Positions 1 through 10,562 of a DNA stretch of 64,000 nt are shown here, in pieces (position 1 is the first letter of the stretch; every line of letters starts with the position of its first letter). A program made the translations under genes and the position numbers. The DNA comes from Sinomicrobium weinanense (GTDB lineage Bacteria > Bacteroidota > Bacteroidia > Flavobacteriales > Flavobacteriaceae). The stretch is from assembly GCF_018863395.1 (NCBI RefSeq), contig NZ_JAHKRR010000002.1, forward strand, positions 859,896 through 923,895. Reading direction: 5' to 3'. The notes beneath the pieces were generated by a model, which worked only from the letters and a program-made list of their open reading frames with translations, was not told where the DNA came from and searched no databases.

Positions 1-143
1 AGCAGGCTTACATTGCTTCGCAATCCCACCGTAATGCGTTTGCCATCGATCAGGGATTCTGCGACAAAGCCGCTCCTGGTCTGTGTTTTCAATTCATATA
101 ATCCGGGTTTTCCGGAAATGGCCAGTATCTTGTCTAAACTCAT
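1..143 (-). CDS. DUF5606-like protein, N-terminal part (cut by window edge)
   Basis: The first 47 codons of a minus-strand gene start at the ATG at 141-143 and run off the window. The translation begins MSLDKILAISGKPGLYELK and continues with a GFVAESLIDGKRITV segment. This matches the N-terminus of the DUF5606 family, small proteins conserved in Flavobacteriia and commonly found next to def. The function of the family is unknown to me. It reads in the same direction as def, which ends about 160 bp upstream. Family assignment is by recognition of the sequence; the missing C-terminus could not be checked. Confidence 0.75.
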   Translation of the reverse strand, partial: MSLDKILAISGKPGLYELKTQTRSGFVAESLIDGKRITVGLRSNVSL

Positions 144-306
144 ATATAAAAGTTTATAGTTTAATGGTTATAGTTCTAAGCTTTAGGGGACGAATCCCCC
201 TCCCCCTTCGGGACCTCCCCCCAATGGGGGAGGAATTCTTCTTTTTATATTATTTGTTGACCCGATAATTTTTTCCCCTTTGGGGAGATGCCAAAGGCAG
301 AGGGGA

Positions 307-897
307 TCAGCGGGCTTTTTTGGCTTCCGGGAAGCGCATTTTATAATCTACTTTGATCTTTCCTTTGGAAATATTGGCCAGTTTACCTTTGAGAAGCCGC
401 TTTTTCAAGGGAGACAGCTTATCGGTGAACAATATGCCCTCAATGTGGTCGTATTCGTGCTGAATGACCCTGGCGATCAACCCGTCATATTCTTCTACGT
501 GCTTAACGAATTTTTCGTCGTAATATTCTATTTTTATTTTTTCTTCCCTGGAAACGTCTTCACGGATATTGGGAATGCTGAGGCAACCTTCGTTAAACGC
601 CCATTCTTCACCGGTTTCTTCCAGTATCCTGGCATTGATAAATGCTTTTTTGAAATCCTTTAGTTGCTCCTGCTCTTCCGTGTCCAGGTCTTCGTCCTCC
701 GCAAAGGGGCTGGCATCGATGACGAAAAGCCGGATCGGCAATCCTACCTGGGGCGCTGCCAGTCCTACACCATAGGCATTGTACATGGTTTCGAACATAC
801 TGGCTACCAGTCCGCCCAGGTCGGGGTAGTTTTCGTCTATTTCCTCGGTCTTCTTTCTCAAAACGGGGTCGCCATAGGCAACTATAGGTAATATCAT
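307..897 (-). CDS. def: Peptide deformylase
   Basis: Removes the formyl group from the N-terminal methionine of new proteins in the cytosol, using a bound metal ion. All three family motifs are visible: GVGLAAPQVG at residues 43-52, EGCLSIP at 103-109 with metal ligand Cys105, and QHEYDH at 146-151 with ligands His147 and His151 and catalytic Glu148. The length of 196 residues is normal for Bacteroidota enzymes. An acidic insertion around residues 66-80 resembles that of flavobacterial homologues. It lies between ruvX (upstream) and the DUF5606 gene, all on the minus strand. Confidence 0.97.
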   Translation of the reverse strand: MILPIVAYGDPVLRKKTEEIDENYPDLGGLVASMFETMYNAYGVGLAAPQVGLPIRLFVIDASPFAEDEDLDTEEQEQLKDFKKAFINARILEETGEEWAFNEGCLSIPNIREDVSREEKIKIEYYDEKFVKHVEEYDGLIARVIQHEYDHIEGILFTDKLSPLKKRLLKGKLANISKGKIKVDYKMRFPEAKKAR

Positions 898-1156
898 CTT
901 AATACAATTTATTCAAATTAACTCAATGCACAACAAAATTCATCTTCAGGTCAAGTTCCGGTTGATCAAAAGATTGATACGAAATTGATCCCGCTACGCG
1001 GGAAGGTTGAAGGAGATTGAAACGCTTTTAAATCAATCTCCCGATAGCTATCGGGATTCAATCTTCCACCAATCTTCTATCATCTTTTATACGAAAACCA
1101 ACACTCTCATAAATCCAACCTCTTTTAAAACAAATTTTGTCACACACCACAACAAA

Positions 1157-1567
1157 TCACCCGCGAGACAGGTACGACTGCAATATAATGGTCGCACTTA
1201 TCTCATCGATCAGGGCCTTGTTGCGGCGTTGCTTTTTTTTCAGGCCACTGTCTATCATGGTCTGGAAAGCCATTTTGGACGTAAACCGTTCGTCTACGCG
1301 TTCTACGGGGATGTCCGGCAGCTGTTTTTCCAGTGCTTTGAGGAAGACCTGGATATATTTTTCGCTTTCAGACGCTTCGTTGCTGTGCCGTTTCGGTTCT
1401 CCGACAACGATCCGCTCCACCTTCTCTTTCTGGGTATAATCCTTTAAAAAATCCATAAGTTCCGCAGTAGGCACAGTGGCAAGCCCGGACGCAATGATCT
1501 GCAATTCGTCCGTTACGGCTATTCCCGTACGCTTTGTTCCGTAATCTATGGCCAGTATTCTACCCAT
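1157..1567 (-). CDS. ruvX: Putative Holliday junction resolvase / pre-16S rRNA nuclease RuvX (YqgF family)
   Basis: An RNase-H-fold nuclease of the YqgF/RuvX family, linked in other bacteria to 16S rRNA 5'-end processing and Holliday junction resolution. The acidic active-site positions are visible: Asp8 in AIDYGTKRTG, Glu in VVGEPKRH, and the VDERFTS and IDEISA blocks. I chose the ATG at 1565-1567, which gives the typical MGRILAIDYG start and 136 residues. An in-frame extension to 1582 would need a TTG codon and adds five residues. It reads towards def after a 259-bp gap in which I see only short inverted repeats and no gene. Confidence 0.93.
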   Translation of the reverse strand: MGRILAIDYGTKRTGIAVTDELQIIASGLATVPTAELMDFLKDYTQKEKVERIVVGEPKRHSNEASESEKYIQVFLKALEKQLPDIPVERVDERFTSKMAFQTMIDSGLKKKQRRNKALIDEISATIILQSYLSRG

Positions 1568-1640
1568 TTTATTTTTTGGCAAATTTAAGATTTAAATTGT
1601 TATAACTATAAAATTGCAAAGTATATTGAATTTAAGCCTT

Positions 1641-1648
1641 TATATTTG
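1641..1648 (+). promoter_or_regulatory. Candidate -7 element upstream of dapD
   Basis: The octamer TATATTTG matches the Bacteroidota -7 consensus TANNTTTG. It lies about 137 bp upstream of the dapD start, with no clear TTTG at -33. Between it and dapD lie repeated words built on GGAGTT and CTCCAAAACT, so a long leader would be implied. Confidence 0.3.
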
Positions 1649-1785
1649 CTCTGTTTGGAGTCCTGGAGTTGAGGAGTTGGGGAGTTATTGACTAGCGGTG
1701 AATGGCGGCAGGGTGATACTCCAAAACTAAGAACTAAAAAACTCCAAAACTAAAGAGCAATAAAAATCACTATATAATTGACACT

Positions 1786-2601
1786 ATGGAAAAGTTAAGA
1801 GAGATCATAGAGCATACCTGGGACAACAGGGAGCTGTTGAAGGAAGAGAGCACACAGCAAACCATACGGGAGGTCATCGGACTCCTGGACGAAGGCAAAC
1901 TGAGGGTTGCCGAGCCTGTGAACAACGGCTGGCAGGTAAACGAATGGGTAAAAAAAGCCGTGGTGCTCTATTTCCCTATCCAGAAAATGGAAACTATTGA
2001 AGTAGGGCCGCTGGAATTTCACGATAAAATACCGTTAAAAAAGGATTATGCCGCCAAAGGCATCCGGGTAGTACCGCATGCTATTGCCCGTCACGGTGCC
2101 TATGTTTCCGGGGGGGTGATCATGATGCCGAGCTATGTGAATATAGGAGCCTATGTCGATGAAGGTACTATGGTGGACACCTGGGCCACAGTGGGCAGTT
2201 GTGCGCAAATCGGCAAGAACGTTCACCTCAGCGGTGGCGTGGGTATTGGCGGAGTACTGGAACCGCTGCAAGCCGCCCCGGTAATCATCGAAGACCATGC
2301 TTTCATCGGTTCGAGATGTATTGTTGTAGAAGGTGTACGCGTGGAAAAAGAGGCGGTTTTAGGAGCCAATGTTGTACTTACGGCTTCGACCAAGATCATT
2401 GATGTTACAGGAAGTGAACCTGTTGAAAACAAAGGAGTCGTTCCTGCCAGGTCGGTGGTCATTCCCGGAAGCTATACCAAGAAATTTGCCGCAGGTGAAT
2501 ACCAGGTGCCCTGTGCCCTGATTATCGGTAAGCGAAAGGCTTCTACGGACCTGAAGACTTCACTCAACGATGCCCTGAGGGAATACGATGTAGCTGTTTA
2601 A
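1786..2601 (+). CDS. dapD: 2,3,4,5-tetrahydropyridine-2,6-dicarboxylate N-succinyltransferase
   Basis: Catalyses succinyl-CoA-dependent acylation of tetrahydrodipicolinate in the succinylase branch of lysine and meso-diaminopimelate synthesis, in the cytosol. At 271 residues it has the usual length. The N-terminal helical domain is followed from about residue 100 by a left-handed beta-helix of hexapeptide repeats (for example GGVIMMPSYVNIGAYVDEG and the GSCAQIGKNVHLSGGVGIGG block), then the C-terminal GSEPVENKGVVPARSVVIPG segment typical of DapD. It is a single-gene unit convergent with secDF and separated from it by a shared terminator. Confidence 0.96.
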   Translation: MEKLREIIEHTWDNRELLKEESTQQTIREVIGLLDEGKLRVAEPVNNGWQVNEWVKKAVVLYFPIQKMETIEVGPLEFHDKIPLKKDYAAKGIRVVPHAIARHGAYVSGGVIMMPSYVNIGAYVDEGTMVDTWATVGSCAQIGKNVHLSGGVGIGGVLEPLQAAPVIIEDHAFIGSRCIVVEGVRVEKEAVLGANVVLTASTKIIDVTGSEPVENKGVVPARSVVIPGSYTKKFAAGEYQVPCALIIGKRKASTDLKTSLNDALREYDVAV

Positions 2602-2614
2602 ATATTTGACTTAG

Positions 2615-2638
2615 GATATAAGACATATGTCTTATATC
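2615..2638. repeat. Perfect 24-bp palindrome in the dapD-secDF gap
   Basis: The half-site GATATAAGACAT is followed directly by its exact reverse complement. A related, imperfect copy built on GACTTACGACATATG lies at 22320-22375. It stands just upstream of the shared terminator. Confidence 0.8.
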
Positions 2639-2667
2639 TTGCATCTTATAGTCATACGTCATAAAAG

Positions 2668-2697
2668 AAAACCCCACCTGGAAACAAGTGGGGTTTT
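2668..2697. terminator. Bidirectional terminator between dapD and secDF
   Basis: A 10-bp stem AAAACCCCAC / GTGGGGTTTT with a 10-nt loop carries an A-tract on one side and a T-tract on the other. It can therefore stop transcription from dapD (plus) and from secDF (minus), both of which end next to it. Confidence 0.88.
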
Positions 2698-2725
2698 TCA
2701 ATGATATTATTTCGGGATGAAAGGG

Positions 2726-5700
2726 CTATCCCTCTACTTCCGCTTCTTCTTCTTTTTCTTTCTTTTTTAATATATCCGCTCCTTTGTTCTTCAGGGTATC
2801 GAACATAATTGGTGTAGCTATGAACACTGAAGAGTAAGTACCTACAATAACGCCTATAATCAGGGCAAACATAAAGCCACGGATGGATTCTCCGCCAAAA
2901 ATAAAAATAGCCAGGAGTACCACCAATGTAGTCAGTGAGGTGTTCAGCGTTCGGCTCAGGGTGCTGTTTATGGCGAGGTTAATATTTTTTCCTGCCTCCC
3001 AGCCCCTTTCGGAAGTGATCTCCCGAATACGGTCGAACACGACCACCGTATCGTTCAGGGAATAACCGATCACCGTAAGTATGGCCGCAATAAAGGCCTG
3101 GTCGATCTCCATATTGAACGGCATAAACTTATAGGTTAGCGAGAACACCCCAAGCACAACAAGCACATCGTGGAACACAGCAGCTACGGCACCCGTAGAG
3201 AACTGCCACTTGCGGAAACGCAACAGGATATACAGGAACACTATAACCAGCGAACCGACAATAGCCCACAACGCATTTCGCTTGATATCATCGGCAATGG
3301 TAGGGCCTACTTTAATAGACTGCATAATGCCGTACTGTTTGGAGTCTCCTCCGGTGACAAATTCACTTTCCGTCAATCCTTCCGGCAGGTGTTTTTGCAG
3401 GGAAGTATAAAGGATATTCTGGATCTCCTCATCTACTTCGGTCCCTTCTTCATCTACTTTATATTTGGTAGTCACTTTTACCTGGTTGGCAGCACCGAAA
3501 GTTTTTACTTCCACACTTCCGAGAGCATCTTCGAGTTCAGAAGCCAGTTCGGTCGGGTTTACCGGGTGTTCGAAACGTATTTGATAAGAACGCCCGCCGA
3601 CGAAGTCCACACCCTGGTTCAATCCCATAGTAAGCAGGGAACCCAGTGCAATGATGATCAGGATACCGGAAATAGTATAAGACATCTTTCGTTTGCTCAG
3701 GAAGTCTACATTGATATTACGGAACAGATTTTTGGTGATCGGGGTAGAGAACTGAAGGGATTTTTTCCTTCCGATATACCAGTCCACCAAAAGCCTGGTG
3801 ATAAAAATCGCCGTAAACAGAGAGGTGGCTATACCTATCATCAGTGTAGTGGCAAATCCCTGTATCGGTCCGGTACCGAAAATAAACAGGATCAATGCCG
3901 TAAGGCCTGTGGTAATATTCGCATCGAGAATGGAAGACAGGGCATTTCCAAAACCGTCGGCAACTGCCTGTTTTTGTCCTTTTCCTTTTAAGAGTTCTTC
4001 TTTGACCCTTTCAAAGATCAATACGTTGGCATCGACCGACATACCAATGGTCAACACTATACCCGCAATTCCGGGGAGTGTTAACACAGCGCCCAGTCCT
4101 GCCAGCACACCGAAGATCAACACAATGTTAAAGGTCAGGGCTACATCGGAGAACCATCCTGCACGGCCGTAATAGAACAACATCCACAGCAATACCAGTA
4201 TCATAGCAATGATAAAAGACATCATTCCGCTGTTGATGGCTTCCTGTCCCAGTGACGGTCCTACGACCTCACTTTGTATAATATCGGCAGAAGCCGGCAA
4301 TTTACCTGCGCGGAGTACGTTGGCAAGGTCAATGGCTTCGTTAAGCGAAAACTGCCCTGTTATCTCGGAGCTCCCGCCAGAAATAGGTCCGCTGGTTACT
4401 CCGGGAGCAGAATATACGATATTGTCGAGGACGATGGCTATAAAGCTCCCCTGGCGATAAGCCTTTCCGGTAAGCTCTTCCCATATTTTGGCTCCTTTAC
4501 CGTCCATCTGCATGGAAACGGCAGGATTTCCCCTCTGGTCATAGGTTTGCTGGGCATCTACTACAACCCCTCCACTCAACGGGGGCTGATTTTCCCTGTT
4601 GGATTTCAGGGCATAGAGGTCAATCACCTCTTCGTTTATTCCCGGTTTACTCCACGCAAACCGCACATTTTGCAATTCGGCAGGGAGCAATTGTTTTATC
4701 TCGTGCATTTTCAGGTAATCATTCACCTGGGCAGTATCCTTGGTAGCAAAGCTCATCAACACCGGCCCTCCCTGGCCACCAGGTGCCACAGCGAGATCGA
4801 ACAGGGGATTGGCCTGGCTCACAGCTTCCAGGGAATCCTGCTCGGCATCGGCCAGGAGCGAATCGATCTCGGAAGCATCTTCCGGTTTCGCAGCTTCATC
4901 CTTCTTTTCCGAAGTCTTAACTATATCTTTTAACCTTTGGTTTACCTGGAACAGGTATTGCATAACCTCTTCGTTCTTGAAAGTCTCCCAGAATTCCAGT
5001 TGTGCCGTGCTCTGCAACAGTTTTTGCACCCTGCCTATATCTTTGGCCCCCGGAAGTTCCACAAGGATACGCCCGGTAGTCCCGAGCCGCTGGATGTTGG
5101 GCTGCGTAACGCCAAAACGGTCTATACGTTTACGAAGTACTTCAAAAGCAGATACGATAGATTCATCCACTTTTCTGCGGATAACGGGTTTAACCTCGTT
5201 ATCGGACATCTGGAAATTGATCTCTTCGCTGAGTATTTTGTTAGCAAAGATATCGGGAGATGCCAACTTGGCATCTCCTTTTATCGCTTCAAATTCCTGA
5301 AAGAATAGATCTACATAGGGCTTATCACTGTTCTTTGACGCTTTGTCTGCGTTGGCCAGGGCCTTGTTAAATACAGGGTCCTTGGAATTGTTGGCCAGTC
5401 CTTTTATAATATCCTTTACAGATATTTCCAGGATAACGTTTATTCCTCCTTTGAGGTCCAGTCCTTTGTTCAGCTCTTTATCCTTGGCCTCATTATAGGT
5501 AAAACTCGTAACTCCGATATCAAAAACCGTCTCATTACCTATGGAATCTAAATACCTGGTTTCTTCTGTCTCTCTTTTCGCTACGTAATTTTCCGTGCCT
5601 TCGGGAATTTTGTTAATTGCAAATGTTTTGGCACTGTCTTCCACTTTATTCGTAACAAAAGTGAAGGACAACTGGTAAATACTTACAATTCCAAATAAAA

Positions 5701-5734
5701 TAGCAAAAAGCTTGATAAGTCCCTTGTTTTGCAT
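2726..5734 (-). CDS. secDF: Protein translocase subunit SecDF (fused SecD and SecF)
   Basis: Inner-membrane RND-type protein that uses the proton gradient to help complete Sec-dependent export. The 1002-residue chain is a SecD-SecF fusion, the normal form in Flavobacteriia. The N-terminal helix at about residues 8-26 is followed by a large periplasmic domain with the FDIGVTSFTY and GLDLKGGINV segments. Helices with the SecD motif GMSVDANVLIFERVKEE come at about residue 575. The SecF half follows, with GVDFVGGRSYQIRF and the helix motif GYSLNDTVVVFDRIRE at about residue 890. A charged KKKEKEEEAEVEG tail ends the protein. It is monocistronic, with a strong candidate promoter upstream. Confidence 0.97.
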   Translation of the reverse strand: MQNKGLIKLFAILFGIVSIYQLSFTFVTNKVEDSAKTFAINKIPEGTENYVAKRETEETRYLDSIGNETVFDIGVTSFTYNEAKDKELNKGLDLKGGINVILEISVKDIIKGLANNSKDPVFNKALANADKASKNSDKPYVDLFFQEFEAIKGDAKLASPDIFANKILSEEINFQMSDNEVKPVIRRKVDESIVSAFEVLRKRIDRFGVTQPNIQRLGTTGRILVELPGAKDIGRVQKLLQSTAQLEFWETFKNEEVMQYLFQVNQRLKDIVKTSEKKDEAAKPEDASEIDSLLADAEQDSLEAVSQANPLFDLAVAPGGQGGPVLMSFATKDTAQVNDYLKMHEIKQLLPAELQNVRFAWSKPGINEEVIDLYALKSNRENQPPLSGGVVVDAQQTYDQRGNPAVSMQMDGKGAKIWEELTGKAYRQGSFIAIVLDNIVYSAPGVTSGPISGGSSEITGQFSLNEAIDLANVLRAGKLPASADIIQSEVVGPSLGQEAINSGMMSFIIAMILVLLWMLFYYGRAGWFSDVALTFNIVLIFGVLAGLGAVLTLPGIAGIVLTIGMSVDANVLIFERVKEELLKGKGQKQAVADGFGNALSSILDANITTGLTALILFIFGTGPIQGFATTLMIGIATSLFTAIFITRLLVDWYIGRKKSLQFSTPITKNLFRNINVDFLSKRKMSYTISGILIIIALGSLLTMGLNQGVDFVGGRSYQIRFEHPVNPTELASELEDALGSVEVKTFGAANQVKVTTKYKVDEEGTEVDEEIQNILYTSLQKHLPEGLTESEFVTGGDSKQYGIMQSIKVGPTIADDIKRNALWAIVGSLVIVFLYILLRFRKWQFSTGAVAAVFHDVLVVLGVFSLTYKFMPFNMEIDQAFIAAILTVIGYSLNDTVVVFDRIREITSERGWEAGKNINLAINSTLSRTLNTSLTTLVVLLAIFIFGGESIRGFMFALIIGVIVGTYSSVFIATPIMFDTLKNKGADILKKKEKEEEAEVEG

Positions 5735-5771
5735 TCTTATTCTTATTAATTAATCATTTTTTAGAAACGAG

Positions 5772-5803
5772 CAAATATATAATTTACAATAGGATTAAAC
5801 AAT
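5772..5803 (-). promoter_or_regulatory. Candidate secDF promoter
   Basis: Read on the minus strand, ATTG at 5803-5800 is followed after 20 bp by TATATTTG at 5779-5772. The -7 element is a full match to the Bacteroidota consensus and the -33 element a three-of-four match. It lies about 40 bp upstream of the secDF ATG. Confidence 0.5.
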
Positions 5804-5912
5804 TTATTTACGCGTTTTATTCCCTTAGTGTTTCGGAAACAGCAACTTACGCATATCCTACTGTAAATCAGCATATATACTAACAATTTTTCGGATAAAA
5901 AAAGTAAAAAAG

Positions 5913-5960
5913 AAGCTGCGCAGAACATTCCTTTCTTCATGTTAAAGTTCTACGCAGCTT
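5913..5960 (-). terminator. Terminator downstream of mdh
   Basis: Arms AAGCTGCGCAGAAC (5913-5926) and GTTCTACGCAGCTT (5947-5960) pair with one mismatch around a 20-nt loop. On the minus strand the stem is followed by CTTTTTTAC and further T-rich sequence. It begins 27 bp after the mdh stop codon. Confidence 0.85.
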
Positions 5961-5986
5961 TTTGTCTTAATGTATAACTTCAGTGC

Positions 5987-6907
5987 CTACAACAGACCGT
6001 TGACCTTTTTAACACCTTCGGCGCTCTCTTTCAGTTTTGCCTTTTCAGCTTCGTCGAGCTCTATTTCTACGATCTTTTCTATACCGTTTTTACCGAGAAT
6101 AACAGGTACTCCGATACAGATATCGTTCAGGCCGTATTCGCCTTCGAGCAGTGCAGAGCAGGGGAACATTTTTTTCTGGTCGCACGCTATGGCCTGCACC
6201 AATCCGGAAACTGCTGCTCCTGGGGCATACCACGCACTGGTTCCGAGTAGTTTAGTAAGAGTGGCCCCTCCCACCTTGGTATCTTCGGCCACCTGGTTCA
6301 AACGCTCTTCGCTGAGGAACTTGCTTACGGGTACACTGTTTCGCACAGCCAGCCTTGTTAACGGCACCATTCCGGTATCGCTGTGGCCGCCTATCACCAT
6401 ACCGTCCACATCAGAAGCAGGGCATTCGAGGGCTTCACTCAGCCTGTACTTAAACCGGGCACTATCTAACGCGCCTCCCATACCGATGATACGGTTCTTG
6501 GGGAGCCCGGTAGCCTTATGTGTAAGGTATGTCATGGTATCCATCGGGTTACTTACCACGATAACAATAACATTAGGAGAATGTTTAATGAGGCTGGACA
6601 CTACGTCTTTCACGATCCCGGCATTGATTCCGATAAGTTCTTCCCTTGTCATTCCGGGTTTTCGCGGGATACCGCTGGTAACAACGGCTATATCACTGTC
6701 AGCAGTTTTGGAATAATCGCTGGTAGACCCGGTGATCTTCGTATCAAACCCATTCAATGATGCAGTTTGCATTAAATCCATGGCCTTTCCTTCGGCAACG
6801 CCTTCCTTGATATCCAGCAACACTACTTCTGAAGCAAAATTCTTAATAGCAATGTACTCTGCGCAACTGGCGCCAACGGCTCCGGCGCCAACTATTGTTA
6901 CTTTCAT
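5987..6907 (-). CDS. mdh: Malate dehydrogenase (NAD-dependent, LDH-like family)
   Basis: Interconverts malate and oxaloacetate with NAD in the TCA cycle. The 306-residue protein shows the Rossmann motif GAGAVG at residues 7-12 and Asp32, whose position after the second strand favours NAD over NADP. It also has substrate arginines in PRKPGMTRE (Arg82, Arg88) and Arg151, and the catalytic pair Asp148 and His175 in GGHSDTG. The Arg at residue 82 and the MTR loop separate malate from lactate dehydrogenases in this family. The gene is monocistronic and has its own terminator. Confidence 0.96.
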   Translation of the reverse strand: MKVTIVGAGAVGASCAEYIAIKNFASEVVLLDIKEGVAEGKAMDLMQTASLNGFDTKITGSTSDYSKTADSDIAVVTSGIPRKPGMTREELIGINAGIVKDVVSSLIKHSPNVIVIVVSNPMDTMTYLTHKATGLPKNRIIGMGGALDSARFKYRLSEALECPASDVDGMVIGGHSDTGMVPLTRLAVRNSVPVSKFLSEERLNQVAEDTKVGGATLTKLLGTSAWYAPGAAVSGLVQAIACDQKKMFPCSALLEGEYGLNDICIGVPVILGKNGIEKIVEIELDEAEKAKLKESAEGVKKVNGLL

Positions 6908-6952
6908 GTATAATTTTATTTAAGTTAAAGCAATTATTTACGGTTCTTAAAA

Positions 6953-7032
6953 AGCCGGAAGTCCGATGCCGGAAGCCGGAAGCAATACCTCTTATGCGCA
7001 TTACTCCGATCCTTCAACTTCCAGCCTTTTCT
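6953..7032. repeat. Word-like repeats of the GGAAGCCGGAAG type
   Basis: Upstream of mdh the sequence contains adjacent near-copies of the word GGAAGTCC / GGAAGCC, then the complementary words CTTCAACTTCCAG further along. The two sets could pair into an imperfect hairpin. Similar words occur at 57388-57440. No coding capacity is seen. Confidence 0.55.
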
Positions 7033-7044
7033 TTTCCGGTGTGA

Positions 7045-7052
7045 CAAATTTA
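7045..7052 (-). promoter_or_regulatory. Candidate -7 element of mdh
   Basis: On the minus strand this reads TAAATTTG, a full match to TANNTTTG. An upstream run of T residues sits at the expected -33 distance but is not a clear TTTG. It is about 140 bp from the mdh start. Confidence 0.35.
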
Positions 7053-7146
7053 GTCATTTTAACCCGAAAAAAAAGGGTTAAAAAGTTATGTATTAGGGGT
7101 TATACGTTAAGCATGACGGATTGTATGCCAAAATTGTTATAAAAAC

Positions 7147-7172
7147 AAAAGGCATCCTGACGGATGCCTTTT
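7147..7172 (-). terminator. Terminator downstream of gyrB
   Basis: An 11-bp stem AAAAGGCATCC / GGATGCCTTTT with a 4-nt loop, with T residues following on the minus strand. It lies 16 bp beyond the gyrB stop codon. Confidence 0.9.
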
Positions 7173-7187
7173 TAAAGGTGATATCAT

Positions 7188-9131
<1,944 letters not shown>

Positions 9132-9213
9132 TCAAATCTGTTTTAGACATTCGTCCAACCCGCTCCCCCAAAGGTTTTAGCGCCTTTTTAAAGGGTATAC
9201 GGAGACGAACGGA

Positions 9214-9243
9214 CAAATATAGTAAAATACCAAGAGAATCAAA
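9214..9243 (-). promoter_or_regulatory. gyrB promoter
   Basis: On the minus strand TTTG (9243-9240) is followed after 18 bp by TATATTTG (9221-9214). Both elements are exact matches to the Bacteroidota housekeeping sigma consensus. The predicted start of transcription is near 9207, about 80 nt before the gyrB ATG. This is the best promoter match in the window. Nothing else is seen in the 300-bp gap 9129-9428. Confidence 0.65.
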
Positions 9244-9428
9244 GCCTTCAACCCCTTCTTAAACCCTAAGTTATACACATTTTATCAACGTTAGCCGCAA
9301 CGCTGTCACTTTATGCCTGAATGAAACGATATCACAATAAATTAAAACACTAAACCCTGCTATTTCCCGGCTACTTTTTTATCTTTCGCCAAAATCCGGG
9401 TGTACTTTACCCTTAAAAACGAAGATTC

Positions 9429-9674
9429 ATGTTTTTATATTCGGTTGCAGGATGGCTCGGCGCCATTGTATTCGTTATCGCTTACTTCCTGTTGAGCATG
9501 AAACGCATATCGGCCAACAAGCCTTTATATCATCTGCTTAATGCTGCAGGAGGTATCTGCCTCATCATTAACGCCCTTCACCTGAGCGACCTCCCCAACG
9601 TGGTGGTCAACATCGTATGGACCTCTATCGCTTTCCTCGCGGTTTACCGTATGTACCGCAGCATTCCGGACTGA
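9429..9674 (+). CDS. Small membrane protein, CBU_0592-like
   Basis: An 81-residue protein that is almost all membrane: three predicted helices at about residues 5-23, 34-50 and 55-72. The pattern WLGAIVFVIAYFLLSMK, then LLNAAGG, then NVVVNIVWTSIAFLAVYR fits the CBU_0592-like domain, a short three-helix domain of unknown function. It is a single gene, divergent from gyrB and convergent with the TetR gene, whose stop codon is 12 bp away. Confidence 0.75.
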   Translation: MFLYSVAGWLGAIVFVIAYFLLSMKRISANKPLYHLLNAAGGICLIINALHLSDLPNVVVNIVWTSIAFLAVYRMYRSIPD

Positions 9675-9686
9675 TCTCATACCTGG

Positions 9687-10286
9687 TTATGCCGTAATGA
9701 AAAGTGACAACGTGTGCTTTATATAGAGGTTCACCTGTTTTTCATAGGCCTGTTCCCGGTCGGTAAACATACCGAGGTAGTAATAAGCGCCATCTATCAG
9801 CGCAAAGATGATCTCGGTAAGTTCTTCCAGGTTTTCATTGCAGATCACTCCGCCGGCCCTGGCCTCCTTCAACTTGTCATATAAAACCCTGTGCAGGGAT
9901 TCCAGGTAGTTGCGGAAACTTTCGTTAAAATCTTTTTTCCGGTAAATAAGAGCATAACAACTGTAAAACACCCCATCATCAAAATAACGGTTCCATTTCC
10001 TGGAAAAAAGGTTTTTTATCAGGTTTTCGAGACTTTCCCAACTGTCTATAACACCATTTTCCCTGGAGGTGATAATATTGAGGTGGCGTTCCAGGATATA
10101 TTCGTTAAGCCCGATGAGCAGGTCGTCCCTGGTCTTGAAATAGTGCATCACCAGCCCGTTACTTATTCCCATTTCGTCTGCAACCTTGGCTATGGAAGTG
10201 TTTTCCAGCCCGATCTTACGGGCCACCCTGTAAAAGGAGCGGATGATCTCTTTCTGACGCACATCGGTTAAGCTCTTTCTTCCCAT
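9687..10286 (-). CDS. TetR/AcrR-family transcriptional regulator
   Basis: A 199-residue DNA-binding regulator. The N-terminal TetR helix-turn-helix is visible in TSIAKVADEMGISNGLVMHYF (about residues 30-50), followed by the usual R-D-D-L-L segment and a helical ligand-binding domain. I start it at the ATG at 10284-10286 (MGRKSLTDVRQKEI); the 24 codons upstream read like non-coding sequence. It is divergent from the phosphodiesterase-susC-susD genes, and two similar inverted repeats lie in the shared 276-bp gap, so it probably represses that operon and perhaps itself. The inducer is unknown. Confidence 0.9.
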   Translation of the reverse strand: MGRKSLTDVRQKEIIRSFYRVARKIGLENTSIAKVADEMGISNGLVMHYFKTRDDLLIGLNEYILERHLNIITSRENGVIDSWESLENLIKNLFSRKWNRYFDDGVFYSCYALIYRKKDFNESFRNYLESLHRVLYDKLKEARAGGVICNENLEELTEIIFALIDGAYYYLGMFTDREQAYEKQVNLYIKHTLSLFITA

Positions 10287-10383
10287 AAAGTACATTTTTA
10301 ACAAAAATAACATTTTGCGCCACATAAAAATGGGTCGTGGTACACATAACAAAAACAAAACATTAGAATAATCTTTTTTTAAC

Positions 10384-10397
10384 TGAACATTCGTTCA
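10384..10397. promoter_or_regulatory. Candidate TetR operator, site 1
   Basis: The 14-bp inverted repeat TGAAC-N4-GTTCA lies about 98 bp upstream of the TetR start. It shares spacing and half-sites with a second site at 10507-10520 and resembles known TetR-family operators built on TGAATGA / TCATTCA. Confidence 0.5.
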
Positions 10398-10506
10398 ATC
10401 TATGATCCACCCGTTTACCTTTGCTTCAGCACTTCCAATTAAAGCCATAACATACTGAAACAAAACACAAAAATAAGACAACCTATGCAATATTATTATT
10501 TTAAAT

Positions 10507-10520
10507 TGAATGAACGTTCA
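10507..10520. promoter_or_regulatory. Candidate TetR operator, site 2
   Basis: The sequence TGAATGAACGTTCA forms TGAAT-N4-GTTCA and contains a perfect 10-bp palindrome TGAACGTTCA. It lies 43 bp upstream of the chosen phosphodiesterase start, a position suited to repression. Its position argues against the longer in-frame start at 10485. Confidence 0.55.
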
Positions 10521-10562
10521 ATAAATTTATTTTTTTTGTTAAAACCTTCAACCAAAACAAAA

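Noticed and set aside
1007-1447. Plus-strand frames opposite ruvX and its downstream gap
   Set aside because: They overlap ruvX on the other strand and the sequence is that of the reverse complement of a conserved gene.
10485-10562. Longer N-terminus for the phosphodiesterase (extra 26 residues)
   Set aside because: It would precede a good signal peptide and would place the candidate operator inside the coding region.
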